A stretch of DNA of 64,000 nucleotides from Agrostemma githago (GCA_958450325.1 OY288242.1:68690062-68754061); one strand, 5' to 3'. Positions 10,713 to 24,737 are shown, counted from the first letter of the stretch. Numbers and translations are program-made. Notes: generated by a model from the sequence alone, not told the origin.

Positions 10713-13343
10713 TGTAGACACCCGCATTTTGACTGCCAGGTGTCTATGGTAGTTTCCAAAAAACACCCGATGATGATCGGACGCTAACGTGTTTCTATGC
10801 GCTCGGATACGGGCTCAATCTATTAATCGTTGGCTAACACACTTACGGAGTACAAATCTCACAAAACCAACCTCGAATCCAGGCCCAGTGGATCATTCCG
10901 AGTCAAACAAGACTAATTTGGGCCAAAACCGACACCGGAATTAAAACCGACTTTTTGCGATTGGGTCAACCCCGGTCAAAGTCGTTTCCGAGACACACAA
11001 AAACATCCATACAGCCATCAAAAGTCCAAGTCAAACACAAAACCCATCAAACACCCAAAGTCAAGGTCCAAAACAATGGACCCAGGCAACCCGACTGGGC
11101 CACTCGATCGAGTGACCCACCCACTCGATCGAGAGTGGGCTTGTTTTGAGCCCGACTGCAGGCTTCACGGGCCACTCGACCGAGTTAGCCCTTTACTCGG
11201 TCGAGTAACCTTAATTCGGGTGCCCTAGCCTTGCCTATATAAGCAACCCTCATGCAACAACTTTTCACAACTTTCGAAACCCTAGAGCAACCATACACAC
11301 ACATACTACGTCTTTTACAAACCTAATCAAACCCTAGCAATTCTACACTAGCAAAAACCCTAAACCTAGTTTTAGGAATCAATCCCGAGCCACCACAACT
11401 CAACCTCCATAAACCTCGAAGACTCTTGTGTTAAAGCCACGGTTACGAGTCCGCGCCGAGACAGAAACATGTAGGTTGAGGGTGTCAAAACCCTCTCTTT
11501 TCTCTTTCTCTTCTTCACGCCGTCTTCATCTCCCTCTCATCCTTTTTTTTTGTTTTTTTTAATTATTTTATTCATCGCACTATAATATCGATAATACCGC
11601 TAGTATCAAAACATTAAAATACTTGTCGATTTGTGTTGAATAAGAGGGATATCGGAATAAGGAAACCCAAATATACAAGTGTACTGCACACAGCGTTGCC
11701 GGTCGCTTATTCCGATACCCCGACTATTTGATTATTGAGATAAGTTAACTTAAACAATAATTCGTTATTTCTCGTCATCATCATCATTAATCTTGCATCC
11801 ATCAATTTTTAAAATCGATTTTAATAAGGGTCGAAACCCATTGACACGGATCCGACATCACAATCCCTAGGGATTTATTTCGATGTCGGAGAAGTCGAGG
11901 GAATCAAGTCCTTTTTTATTCAAGTAAGCGTCGATCTTAGATTCGATACCAATTCCATAATTGGATATCGAGTCTAACAATCAAGTCATATGAATTAATT
12001 AACGCGATTTGTTCATATCACGATAATTAATTTAAAGCGACTAGAATCAATTTATTCTTTTTTATTTTTTACTCTAATATTCCATATCGATTCAAATAAT
12101 TGAATGTGGGATACAACGAGTATTCAAAATTAGAATCGAGTATAAATTCAACAATATTTATATTCGGTTCAACAAAATTCGCGATTTATAAAAAACCAAG
12201 TCGAACATAAATTGTGCAATATTTATGCCCGATTCGGTAAAATCGTTGAATTATCAAAAATCAAAAGCAATTTCAAAATCAACAATTAAATTTGCAAACG
12301 AATTACAATTCGTACAGGGGGCACTCGACCGAGTGCCTAGCCCACTCGGTCGAGTGGCCCAAAAATCGAACCAGAATGTTTTTCACGACCTCCACTCGAT
12401 CGAGTCTCACAGTGACTCGATCGAGTGGCCATGTGCTCGACCGAGTTGGTCAATAACTCGGCCGAGTATGGTCTAAAACGCGGAACATAAACCTCTTTTC
12501 AGGGTCTACTCGATCAAGTCTATCGACCACTCGATCGAGTAACCTCATAACGATTAACACAATAAATCGTACATTATTCTATTTTCAAAACCCGATAGTA
12601 TTTCACGACTTAGGTCAACACGTGCATAATTAATCACGTGTATACTATCTTTTCAAACCATGCATCATCTTGTACATCATTCAATTCAATTCTATATTTG
12701 CGCAAACCGTTATTATTCGTTATGTCATCACATCGTTACTAACGCGTTTGCTTGTTTCTTTTGTCAATTTAATTCTTGTTCGTTTATTGTACTAAATGAA
12801 CCCACATGCTAAAATTCCACTTTGACGTAGAATTAATTGCATTAAATTGACTTAGAAACCCTTTTCAATTCCACTCACATGTTTAGGGATAATACTCTTT
12901 GCATATCATTTTCCCGTTCAACTAACGCGCTTATTAGAAAGTCATTCGAATTCTTAGTAGAGGCCGCTAATGTGCGGGCGAGGTTGGGTGTCCTTTGTGG
13001 GCTTCCCAACACGTACCCTCACCCCTTACTCAGAACCTCGGTTTCCGGATGCCCGAAACCGTTGGCGCACGAGAGTCATTCAATACACAATATCCGATAA
13101 TGTCGGTATTGGTATCAAATGCAAAGGGACGAGCCCAATAAACTCTGACATCGGAAATGGGCCGTATTTTGTATACGGACCACTACGACATAGAGTGGGC
13201 TCGAATGGTTCCGAATAACCACAAAATTCGGTGGTGACTCCACATAGACCTAAATTTCAATTCGATCCGTTTCATATGGAGATTCATTCGCCTCCCCAAA
13301 CCCGCGCGTGGCCGCGTCGGGGTGGACATATGTCATGTCCACA
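10713..13343 (+). repeat. Solo LTR of a Tat/Ogre-type retrotransposon, 2.6 kb
   Basis: Starts TGTAGACACCCGCATTTTG and ends GTCATGTCCACA. It has a perfect 5-bp duplication TGTAT at 10708-10712 and 13344-13348. No primer-binding site or internal domain follows, so recombination between two LTRs has removed the body. It is closely related to the solo LTR at 42047-45085 and more distantly to the LTRs at 31703, 54243 and 62824. It contains a plant TATA box near 11236 and clusters of the palindromes ACTCGATCGAGT and ACTCGGTCGAGT at 11100-11215 and 12325-12545. Confidence 0.95.
11235..11243 (+). promoter_or_regulatory. TATA box in solo LTR
   Basis: CTATATAAG in the context CCTTGCCTATATAAGCAACC, about 520 bp into the LTR. 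The same context recurs in the sister LTR at 42568, so it is probably the U3 promoter. Confidence 0.6.
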
Positions 13344-13458
13344 TGTATATATGATAAAAAGCAAATTCGTATAATAAATGATAAATAATACTGCACGTAG
13401 TAATAAAAACGGATAATGAAGGATAGTTATTCCCGACCATACCAAACAAAACCTAGTT

Positions 13459-13848
13459 CGACCTGAACATGATCAAACCGACCCGAACCAACGATCCGAC
13501 CCGGAAGTGATCCGCATCTAACCCAGACCCGACAACTAGACATGACAAAACTGACTCGACCTGAAATGACCCAACCTTAATAAGCCAACTCGATCCCGAT
13601 CTGATATCCAAACTAAAGATTTTAGGTGGACTCGTAACCTGAATTGACCCGAGTAAACCCGAAATTGACCCGACTATTATTATAAAAAACGAGTCGATAT
13701 CCCTAAAAAGATGAAAATAGCAAACCCGAAATGATCTGGCCCGACCCAAAGTCAAAGCGAAACTCACTTAACCCAAACCCGATCCGGTTGACTTGTTTGA
13801 CAGGTTTATCGACAACCCAACCCGAACTTGATCCACCCGCCCGATTGC
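13459..13848. repeat. GACCCGAC-rich dispersed repeat, copy 1
   Basis: Sequence built from GACCCGAAC and ACCCGACCC words around a conserved middle (ACGAGTCGATATCCCTAAAAA). It opens near CGACCTGAAC and closes near TTTGACAGGTTTA. Related copies lie at 25058 (reverse), 60456, 61389 and 61748. Ends of the type GACCTG...CAGGTC suggest a short-TIR MITE. Confidence 0.65.
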
Positions 13849-14248
13849 CACTTTTAATAATGACCACTTGAAAAAATAAATTTATTCGTATGTCAATTTA
13901 TTTAACAATTAATTATTTAATTGTAATTATTCGATTAATTAATCGAGTTATAAAATAAACATAGATATTGAGGTAAATAAAAAAATAAAATAAGTTATGT
14001 AGAAATTTGAGGTGAGATGGTGTAAATAAAATAATAAAATAAGGTAGATAAAAAGTTGAGTGAGATGAATAAAAAATAATATAAAATAATGTATGTGGGA
14101 AAAAAAGTCTGATATGAGTCTGTGGATAAGGTGTACTTTTGTAGTGAGTCTGAGTCTGAGTCTGAAGAATGAAAAGTGAGTGAAAAGTTGAGGTGGTCGA
14201 ATCTGAGAAAAAATGATGGGTCTGTGGATAAACATAGTCTTAGTATTA

Positions 14249-15965
14249 GTATTAAAATTAAAGGTTGTCCTACAGTCCTACTACATAGGCATAGCGTCGA
14301 CTTAATAATCCTACAAGTACTATGAATCCTATGATAAAATCTAACAGCTCATCTGATCTACAAGAGATGGAGGTAGCGGGCAATAAATTAAAGGAAATAA
14401 CAGAATCACAATTCACGAACTACTGACTACTCACTACAGAGTGTTAGATTTGATCACTTTCATTCGAATCATCTTCAATAATGACACTTTTCAGTAGGAA
14501 TTAGATTAAGATTATTCATTCCTAATTTCCGATTATATAACGACGCCTGGACAGACACATACCTCCCAATCTCTCCATGTCCACCGTGGATAAACAACCA
14601 GATGCTGGAGTATTATTGGTGTGACTGTGTGACATCTCTTACTTGCTAAATACTCTACTTAAAAAGATCTTTGCAAGGATAAAGAAGGGGTTGTTATTGG
14701 TAAATTTCAAGGTCTCCAAATTTAAGTGAGTACGATTAATGTCATTTCCTGAAAATGGAACATCTCAGTAATATAGAGGGAGTACATTATATGGTAAAAA
14801 TAATTTATCAAAAGAAGACAAATTTTTATTTAAAACGGATATACCTGTCTTAATTTATGACGAATCAAGTATTTGAATAACTCAAATCTAATGTGCCTAA
14901 CTTATAGCAAAAATTGTCATTTTTTACTAGTTGAAATATATTTGATCCATTTTAACATTATGAAGGATGTCCTTCGGAAGTAAGACCAACTATTTTATAA
15001 TATTGGTAAATTTTGAATTCGATGAGAGAAGAAAGTTTGTCTTTTTTTAATACTATTCTCATCCAATTCAAGTCATAGAGCCACTTTCCGTGAGAATGAA
15101 AATTGGTTCAGGTTACCATTGGATTGTATGGGAGTTAGCACCGTAGCTATATATGGGAAATGAGGTGATAAATAAACACTTTCACTTATCATCGGATTTT
15201 TACTTAGCATCGTCAAGATTTCGCGTGAACAGCCCAAAATTCCCTTTAAATTGTTTTCTCCTCGTATCAAAATCTTGGGAGAAAAGAAATACGGAGTACT
15301 GTACTAAATTGTTGGATGGATGCGTTATTCGTACGCGACTACAAGTCATTCACTCATTTACAAGAGTCAAACAATAGGTTATGTCGAATAGAAATAGGCA
15401 TGATCATGCTTTCTCGCAGCTCTTTCGCACTCGACTACGACTCCTATAAAATTTAGGCATAAAAACTCCAAAATATATATGGATAATAAATGTAGCAATT
15501 TCCAAATTCAAGTTTTCATAATCATCCGAATAAGCACAAATACGCCCGACCTTCTTCACCCGGTCACACTAGGTTCATTCACTTGCTACCTAAAACACAT
15601 TAATTCGAAAGTAGATGACAATAATAACACTCCGCCCAGGACAAAATGACCAAGGGCAAGATGTACGCTACCTTACTCTTGTACCCCTTCTATCTTTTCC
15701 ATTTAGCCTCATTTCTCGGTTTTCCGAGGGAAAATATGAAAAGTGGGGCTAATGGGGGAAAAAACAAGAAATGAGTACTAAGCAATATGAAACTTTTTCC
15801 CTTGGCTATTGTCTTGGAGAAGGCAATCCATATAACTTAGTCACACATTTTCGCCTCAACAGATTAACCAAAACCTATAAAACCGATATGAAACAAAGTT
15901 AAGAAATGCAAGTTAGAAGCTCACAATATTACTCTTATGATTTATGGATAAGATTTGTACTCACG
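14249..15965. other. Intergenic region downstream of squalene synthase
   Basis: No gene recognised. The part next to 15966 is the expected 3' untranslated region of squalene synthase (minus strand). A piece at 14755-14785 (AATATAGAGGGAGTACA) looks like the end of a decayed Stowaway element. The remaining short ORFs have no recognisable motif. Confidence 0.45.
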
Positions 15966-18900
15966 TTAATTGTTATTCTGCCGGTTGGGGAATAGACGAG
16001 GAAGAATGATTGCCAATATAACGAAAATCACAAAAATCTGCATAAATCACGCATAAGTTACGTATGTCAGTAGCTGGAAAAAAGTACCAACAAACAAAGA
16101 GATGAAGTTCAGATACTCTGACCAGTGGTGGAACAAGTGCTGAATTGTTTTTCACGATGTATAATTTCCTAAAAGTACACAAGCGAATTTGTAAGGCTAC
16201 CGAATAACCTATAAATCAAATGAAGAGATAAAAAAAAATGGTTAAATAGGAGTACCTCTTATTCAAAGTTCCGGAGTCCCTGCATATTCTTTGAATTGTC
16301 TCAATCCTGCTTAGGGTTTTTGTGGCATTTGGATCCCTCTTGTCAATCTAGATAAGAGAAACCACAAAAAATTTGGTGGTCAAACAATGCCAACTTAGAT
16401 TAATATTTCCAAATCGTATACAACAACTGCAATGACGAATTTTACTTTATATACTAGTATTAATCCCCGTGAAAAATCACGGGGTTGTATTAAATATTAC
16501 TTTGTACTACGTACTTCGTTAAATGGAAAAAAAGTTTATGGAATTAGAATAAATAAATAATTAGTTTTGATTCATAACTCAATTCGTATAGTACATAAAT
16601 TAGATTTACGTAAAATGTTAATCGAACAAATACATTAAAATACTTTTTTTATCGATATTTTCATTTCTATAGCAAATTAAAGGTTGTATTTACTCGTGTA
16701 ACATCTCAAAAAAATTTCTTAAATTTAACAAAAAGGGTAAAATATATAATTAATTTTCGTGAATATTGTTAACGTTTTCTATTTTCAATTTATATTTTCT
16801 TACTTCAAATCTTCATGCCACATCACTTTATTATAAAATTTTAAAAATGTTAACCTGTGCGAAAATCGTATGAATTGCATTTAAATTACGGAGTATTTAT
16901 TATTATAACGAACAAATTGTAAAATGTCGATGGTAATCTTACGAAATTTGAAGGAATTTCTTTTACTATATCAATTGATTTCCTAGTTTTTTTGTTTTGT
17001 ATTCATGATAAATGGTGTAGTTATGGAAGCTAAGTGTCATTTGAATTTAATAAGCGATTATTGTATTATTGTTGTACATTAGGCAACTTCTCCCCAAATT
17101 AATATTTTAATCCATAAAATATTGTGGGGATGACGCATCATTGTTTTTCGATGAGGATGAATATGAATGCTTTATTTGACATTACTTTTACTAAAATAAG
17201 AAAGGATAAAAACCTTTTTATCCACTATCAGTAGCTCAAGAGATATGCAATCTTCTTTTCGATCGTTGTTGAAGTTTTTCTTTTTTCATTTTCACACAAT
17301 TCTTCCTCTTAAATAGGCACCAAATACTTCTTTGTTTAACTTACTGAAATTTCCTTGCTTCTGATTGCATTTACGTATTTTCAACTATTTTTTTTGTAAT
17401 TTAGTATATATGACTCCTAGCAGTGGTATTTAAACTATTCATCTTTGTTTGTGTAACCATGTTCTAGGCGGTTATGAGTAGTTGTTAAAGTGGGTGGTTA
17501 AGCTTAGTGGGGAGTTATATAAGCTTAATGGGGAGTTAAGGATAGTGATTGAGGAAATTGTAATTTTTTTAGACACACATTTTATTTGGTTAAATAAGAT
17601 TGATTGAGTTAATTTATATCTTTCTTTTTAACCATAGTTAATGTTTTCCTCTAATATGTAATATAAAATTATCCAAATATTTGTGAAGCCGCCACGTCAG
17701 CTTTAAAATGTGAGATTAATATGGTGCCTTTAAAAGACATTACTTTATTAAAGTAGGGAGGTTATCATAATTGGTTAGATTTAACTATAGTTGATTTATT
17801 GATTTAGCTATAGTTGATTGAAGTTAATGTTTGTATCTAATACCTCTAATACAATTAATATAATATTCCCCAAATATTTGTGGTGTTGACACATCAGCTT
17901 TAAAATGTGAGATTGATTGTGGAGCCTTCAAAAGACATTACTTTATTAAAATAGGGATTTGAGTAAAATTAATAATTACTCCGTATTGCCTAATGTTATT
18001 CATAAGTGAAGAGAATCTTCATAATTCTATGCAATATATAGGACTAAATATAGTTCATGTTCAATTTTTTTCATGAGTATAATAAGAACGAACGTGTGCC
18101 CTTGAGGTACTCTAAATAGGTTATTTAAATAAAATCACAAAAAAATTCTCGAAATGTGGTAAGTATGCAATAGTGGACCTAGGATTTTAGTACCGGAGAG
18201 GCACAATATATTTTTTATATACTCCGTAATAAATTTACTTCTTAAATTTTTTGTATATTTTTTCAAAAGCAAAATGCCTAAAATAAAGTTATCTATATTC
18301 TAGAGTAGAAAAATAAGATGAATTTATTCTTGCATATTACTTTGGATAATATATTTCCAAAATAGATTACATTTTAATAAATTTACTTTTGTTGAACAAT
18401 ATGTTAACTTCAAATGGATGACTTGGTCTATTTTGACAAATAGTAGACCGAAATTTGACCTCAATTACGTCACCAAATGTAAAAATTTCAGGACTCTCAT
18501 GATCTTGCACATAGTTCTTGAACATCTCACAACGAGAGAACCAACCCACAAAAAATATAGGAAAAGAGCCGGATTTTACTAAAACTGGCAAATTTTGAGT
18601 TGAGTAAAACCTAATTTGTTATTCATCTCTCATATTTACTTTGAAGGATGAAGATATAGGGGATGAAAGATGCTAACTGAGTTCGGGAAAGAAAGTGATG
18701 TGATTCTAAGAGTAAGGACAAGGTAGGGGTGGGTATTTTTGTCATAGCATTAGACTTTTGGAGGGTATTTTCAAAAGTTGACAGAAAAGGTCGCCTATAA
18801 TGAGATTTCATAGCAAAGCTTGGCAAGAGTAAGTGTAGGTAGTAACTTTCAAATATTTTACAAGATAGCAATTTACTCCAAGTTCTGTATAGCAAAGGAA

Positions 18901-21900
18901 TCGAAGGTCAGAGTTTCACAAAGTCAGATGAGGATAATGAAAACAGAATATGACTAGTATATAGTACTCCGTATAAACTATAGCATGTGCATGCATGTAC
19001 GCCATTACCTTTGGTTTTAACATGCAGGCAAAATCATAGAAGGCACCATAAACGTCAGCCATTGAATACGTCTGGTCAATTACTATAGCAGTGAGACCTA
19101 CAAAAGATAAGACATAATTAACACAGTCCTTGGGCAAGTCATAAACTTGTATGGAGTAGTAAGGAAGGTGATGTCTGGCCTTGGTTGTATAAGAGAGTTT
19201 TTTCCTTCTTAAAATGAGTTTATTCACAAGCTACTTCTCATCCAGGAGTTTGGTTATCGTTTTATAAAGCTGTTTTTTCACCTTGATTAAATGAAAAAAC
19301 CAAAAATATATGTTTCCAAGTATATCAAGATAGGTCTCTATTTGTAGGGAATGAACAAGTATGAATGAACAAGTATTTATTTTATTTCATGGAGATGTTT
19401 AAAACATACAAATTTGTCATTTATGCACTAAATACCTTTAAGGGAAAAGTTAAAGCTAGCACACCAAACTCTGTTTTTAATTAGAAGTTTCTCGTGTCTA
19501 AAAGCACTTCAAAAAGCTCGGCCAAACAACATCTAAATTAGGTATAGTTTAGCTATGGCCTTTCAGTTCTATTTTTATTTTGAAAAAAAAAACACAATAA
19601 TCCATCATTCATGTCGAATGTCGATTAAACAAGGGTGTCTACTGCAAAACATGGTTTTATTGGTAGGTCTAATACTTTAATGCCACATAGCACACTAGGC
19701 CTATGTTGATACTTGTATGTAAAAAGGGAAAGTAACAGCAATATAACTTACCACGTCTCATTTTCACGACACCTCTGAAAACTTGTATGTTGTCGTAGCA
19801 CAAAGCCAATGTTCCTATCGCCATGATCTAGATAGAACCACATTGTGTGAGAGTTGTATTGGCAAGTAGAGACGAGAGTACCAAAGTTTAAGCCAAAACC
19901 GATTGAAAACCCATTTTGGCATATGTGCCTTACGAGTGGATTTAAACTTAATCACACAACAGAATATCAATATTATGTTGGTAGATTCAAAAGTTGACAG
20001 ATGAAGATGGCATCAATTGGAAAAATTTCTTCAGTGTTATAAAAACCAAAAAAAGTGGCAGTATAAACTAGAGCCGGAGTTACACTCCTGATATTCGACA
20101 AAGCTTCAAATAAACTCCAAAGTTATCACATCATTCTATAATATTTACTCAGACTGGTCTAATTTATGATATATTTTCATATATTTGGCTTAAAAGTTAA
20201 AACAGACAGGTGTCATGTACAAGCACCAGCCGTCAAGTCTCACATAGGTAACATATGTTTGGAGGATCTGAGTAACATAGTTTCTACTTGAATGAGTTAG
20301 CAACAAAATGTAGAGAAGAGATTATCATACAAGACGTTTAGCATAGAAGATGTCATACTTGTGGAATAGCACAGAACCGGAATATAGAATGATCCCTCAA
20401 ATTAGACATGTATGTGAGGCTATCTTCCGCATGCAACAAAGCATTAGTCACCATGTCATTTAAACACTGGACTGCTTTCTCTGAGTTCCCTTCATACTTC
20501 AGATCCTGCTCAACAAATCACAACAAAAGCCGCTAAAATTTTAAGAAAGTTTCCTCTGGTTTATTTTTAAGGGGATGAGTGGTTGTTCAAAGCAAACACA
20601 AATACTACTTCCTCCGTTCCAATAAGTTCTTTACATTTGCTTTTTGGGTACTATTCACAAGTGAATGAAATTGTCGATATAACTTCTAATATATAAGATA
20701 AAATATAGTCATGCGAGATCTTGTTTAAATTGTTTAATCGAATGCGTTATAAATATCAAATTTTTATAATTTTTAGAAATATGTAGCTAAAGATATAGAC
20801 AAAAGAAAATGTGCATTGGCAAGTGTGAAAAAACAAACGTAAAGAATCAAATGGAGCGGATGGACTAATATGCAACTGTCGGACAACAAATGTGAATATG
20901 AAACCACATGTTTTTCTGATATTAAACATCTAAATAAAGGAAATAAATGCTATCTGATCAACTAGACAATTTTTTTACAGGCTTAACATAATTGTAGAGT
21001 TGTAGGTTACACATTCATGGAATACAAAATATTTATGTAAAGGTATCTCGGACGTTAGACAGCAAACCCAACTTACTATTACGTTTATAAGAAAAACAGC
21101 CAAATCATGAACAACGAGGACAAAGATGACGGAAACCATACAAATACTAACCTCAAGCTTGTCGACGTATTTACTCCATATCTCCCGAGGCCAAAACATA
21201 CGAGATTTGGGTATTTCATTTATATCTTCAAGGTAATCACGAATAATGTTTGTTTTCTGCACAACGGAGCTAGGCATCACGCAATGCAACGTCACGTGTG
21301 GATGTTGCCACTGAGAAAAGAAGTTGGCAAAGTGAGGAGGAGATGAAAAGGTCCAGAAGTAAGAACCTGAAGAAACAAACCCATTGAATTGGAAAGTTCA
21401 TCGGTTGCCATGTCCTCCAAGCCAGCATTATGGAAAAGCTTTGACAATCCTAGGCCAACAAGTCCTGCAACATAGTGGCAATATTCATCGTAGTCATCAA
21501 CTGTTTCCACCTGCAATTAGTAATAGCCTGGTCAGATATCTGTATGCCTGAAATGGCACATGGATACTTAAGAAAAGTTACCAATTTTCAAAACCATGGT
21601 CAATAAAATCGATTGTTTCTCCAGTTACCGAAAATAAAGATAATAGTAAGCTATAGCTGACTCGGGAACAAACTTAAAATGCATGTGATCTTGGTTAGCC
21701 ACTACTAATTTCGGATATCCAAATTTATTCTTTGAATGAAATAATGACAACCTTCTTCAACTTTGGACAAACCCAAATTAGACATGAAATCACAGGCACA
21801 TAGTCTACTCTCAAAAATCCTCTATAATAAGTAATCCGTTTTCTGTTCGTTAACCAAATTTTTAGCACACAAAAGCCTTCAGAAATGCATAATCACAGAC

Positions 21901-24334
21901 CTCTTTGCAAATAAATTTTGCCATTCCTGCACCCATCCTTTTGGTGATATCCTCAATAGCCTCCTGATAACTGCGAGTGCAACAACATGCTCAGCTTAGG
22001 CAAGCATCGACATGAAAGAGCCAGACATTTGTTCGAAGGGACAAACATGGAAACATTTTCAATGTGAACTTCTACAATAAAATAAAATAGAAGGATTTAT
22101 GAGCTAAGAACGCTACCCCCTGTCAAGCTCCAGGAAAGCAGTTGAGACCTGATGAAACTCATCCATGAGAACCTTGTAGTGCTTTGTACCGCCTTAGAAC
22201 AAAAAAAACGTGAAACAACTTTAAAACAGGCAATAACAGTGTTTATTATTGTCAATTGAAAGGAAGACTCATTCAGTGATGCACCAAAATATGCCCACTT
22301 GTCACTCTAGATGATGAAAAACTATGAAGTGAAAATTAATGTAAGTAGGAGTGTTCATCGGTCCAAACCCGGACCGGACCGATTGACCCGTGGACCGGCA
22401 ACCCAAAAAATCCAACCCTGGAGACCAGTTAACAAAGAAGCCCGGACTGGAGCGGACCCTCTTAAGACCAGACCGAACCGGTCATAAAGCGAGGATAAAA
22501 TGAGGACTAAGTGAAGCTAGAAACAGAAAGGAAGATCGATAAGTAAACGTTAGACAAATACTCAACTCTGAGGCTTCCGAATTATCACAACTAAAGCAAA
22601 TGTTTTGGACAGCTGAAGGGAGCAGGAGTAAGGATCAGTACACTCACAAGAAAAATGCCAGTTGCGGTCATATATGTGCTGATGAAAGGCTTTCAAAATA
22701 GGAACTTTAACATCCGTGGCTATGCTTGTATCATCCTCTGTACAACAGCAAAAAAAAAACATTTACAAGTCTAACATAAATATTCATATAAGTTATACTA
22801 TCCTACACAAGTACACATGACTTGTCTATTATAGAGCAATAGCAGATGGGGAAAAGAAGTGGGGACAGTATACTACAGTTCACCTACTTCCCTCCCTTTG
22901 GTCCGTCTCAGCCATTGTATATACTTCGTATTACCAATATATAAAATATTTTAACGGTAGATGTTTTGGAGAACAACCACAAGTAGGATGGGAATTTCGA
23001 CATCAGAATATGGGAATTCAGTTACCCATGGAATGTATTGTAAATTCACTAGGATTGATTTTAAATTTTTAATGATTAATAATACTCTGTACATGTTTGT
23101 TTTGAATTAGTTGAATTTAGTGATGACTCGGATATGCCAATTGTCTTTCGTTATTTCCCATTTTGAACTTATTGGAAAATAGGGTTGTTACAAATGGTAT
23201 CACCCTTACCTCACTTGCATGTGCTTGCAATAAACTCAGATCCGAAAACAAAAATGTAAACAGATGGATGAGACAAAGTGAGTGTCCTATCTATATCTTC
23301 ATTCTCGTCCCTTCTCACTAGTCAAGAGTAATTTTGAATACTTAGCCTACTTTTTAACCACTGAAGCGATGAACAGGCTTAAGGTCTCTCTAATTACACA
23401 TTTACACCTCCACCAAGATATACATGAATACCCTAGAAACCGGAAGAAAACTACTCGTAGATGATAGATTTCCACTAGAATGTGTGGTAGTAAGATATGA
23501 TTCTTGAGCTGAAAGAGACATACCTACAGTATCGAGAGCTCGAAGCACCAAATAAAAGACACAAACCTGCAAAACAAGAAAGTAATCAGTTGAGCTTTGA
23601 TATGAGGCATCACTTCTACAACAGTCTGTCTTGCTTGTGACGAATGATCGGTTTTAACATTAGAACGTGTCAAATATGCCCCAACTATGATACATAAAAC
23701 AAATACTTGTACTTTGCTATAACTTGGCACATGGGATTATCTGATCTAACTGCTCGTATTTGTCCTCTAATAAGTTTAGGACGGATATACCCATCTTACA
23801 CAAGAAATTGTACTCTTACAAGCTTTTGCACAGAGTATCTTAACAAACACGCACCTTCCCCCGGCTTGTGTAAACGACCAAAATCGTTACATTTACCACA
23901 GATTCTTGTTGAAGACGAGCATATCCGTTTAAGTCAAATAAGACAAACGTGGAGTAGCAAAAAAGTTTATCTCATCTAATCAAGACGGATATGTTCACAA
24001 TAATAATGTTTCATGCAAGGGTTTTAAGCAACAGGCGATCATCCCAAGGAAAATATCCTAAGTTTCAGCAACAACATTACCTCGATCACGATCACTTAAC
24101 CCAACCCATAAAAATGATTTGGAGAGGAGAAAAACATACAGCATTGCGAAGTTCAGTGCCAAGCTGTTGAATAACGAGGGCGAAACTCCTGGACACTTTG
24201 TGAAGCATAGAGTAACAAAAACCCCAGTGATGTTGTTGAGGGATCTGCTTCTCTGCTTCTTTGACCGCCATTTTCAGTTTCAAAAGTGGGTAAAACTCAT
24301 CTGGATGCTTCAATATTGCTCCTAAACTTGCCAT
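15966..24334 (-). CDS. SQS: Squalene synthase (farnesyl-diphosphate farnesyltransferase), 13 exons, 414 aa
   Basis: Joins two farnesyl diphosphates head to head into squalene with NADPH, the entry step to sterols and triterpenes, at the ER. Minus-strand exons: 24140-24334, 23524-23566, 22648-22737, 22117-22192, 21901-21970, 21367-21510, 21152-21256, 20359-20505, 19752-19827, 19009-19097, 16256-16347, 16123-16168, 15966-16037. All introns are GT-AG and the phases close. Family motifs: MLHKVSRSFALVIQQLGTEL (43-62), first aspartate motif DTVEDD (77-82, split by intron 2), YCHYVAGLVGLG (168-179), second aspartate motif DYLEDINE (213-220), MADVYGAFYDF in exon 10, and a C-terminal membrane anchor (about 386-407). 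Length matches plant enzymes (about 410-417). The last two exons are the least certain: they rest on hydrophobicity, phase and splice sites, and the tail is divergent. No inactivating lesion is seen. Intron 10 (2.66 kb) carries a Helitron and intron 7 a MITE. Confidence 0.95.
16454..17957 (-). mobile_element. Non-autonomous Helitron in squalene synthase intron 10
   Basis: On the minus strand the element begins TCCCTATTTTAATAAAG (preceded by A) and ends with a stem-loop, CCCCGTGATTTTTCACGGGG, then 7 nt and CTAG followed by T. This is the Helitron signature: TC start, 3' hairpin, CTRR end, insertion between A and T, no TIRs or TSD. Length is about 1.5 kb. The 5' end is partly duplicated inside (a second TCCCTACTTTAATAAAG near 17759), so a nested or slipped copy is possible. 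No Rep/helicase gene. Confidence 0.75.
20605..20866. mobile_element. Stowaway-like MITE in squalene synthase intron 7
   Basis: Left end CTACTTCCTCCGTTCCAATA and an inverse right end (CAAATGGAGCGGATGGAC), flanked by TA. The TIRs match imperfectly over about 30 bp, including TTCTTTACRT. About 260 bp, non-coding. Confidence 0.75.
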
Positions 24335-24737
24335 TTCTAATCTGGGTTTTCCTCAAATTTCAATCTCTTCTACCACTTTCTAAAGGAAATTCACAAAATC
24401 CCAAATTTGATTTTTGATATAGAAATAAAAATTATGTGGCGTCAGGGATATCTGAGAAAATCGATATAAATAGGTGAGTGATTGAATAATTGAGATGATG
24501 GGTAGAAAATTAAATGGGATTTTGTGAGATGGATACGAATTTATGAGTGATGTGTTAGTGAGATGGGGAAGATGTGGAAGTTTGATTTGTTTTTATTCAA
24601 GGAGGAAGAGTTTGGTGTTTGGAGGGAGAAGCAGTATTTTTTAATGTCATTCAGGAAGAGAGCGAGGAACTCGAGTTCTCGCGTGGTGGGACACATGGAA
24701 ATCGTTGGGGACTAAATTGTACATGTAAAAGCAACTA
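24335..24737. other. Upstream region of squalene synthase (promoter and 5' leader)
   Basis: The 400 bp before the ATG at 24334, up to a MITE. The minus strand is AT-rich near the start codon. No TATA box is convincing in the minus orientation (a TATTTATA at 24465-24472 is the best candidate), so the start of transcription is not placed. Confidence 0.4.

Larger units (their letters stand above)
9882..14240. mobile_element. hAT-like non-autonomous element, interrupted by a solo LTR
   Basis: An 8-bp direct duplication TAGTATTA occurs at 9874-9881 and 14241-14248. The left end reads GGCTAAGTTTA and the right end read inward AGACTATGTTTA, a short imperfect TIR. Both sides carry runs of GTCTGAGTCTGAG near the ends, which supports a single original element of about 1.7 kb once the solo LTR is removed. 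An 8-bp TSD and short TIRs suit hAT. No transposase is present. The match of the ends is modest, so the boundaries are provisional. Confidence 0.5.

Noticed and set aside
12879..13218. Overlapping ORFs (also at 33731, 44714, 56296 and 62820) that look like a conserved protein family
   Set aside because: They are short ORFs in the homologous 3' part of the Tat-type LTRs; the conservation is that of the LTR, and frames differ between copies.
22340..22490. CCGGACCGGACC-rich patch in squalene synthase intron 3 as another GACCCGAC family copy
   Set aside because: It shares base composition but lacks the conserved AT-rich centre, so it was not counted.
24465..24472. TATA box for squalene synthase
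   Set aside because: On the gene strand it reads TATTTATA, a weak form; kept only as a comment in the upstream region.
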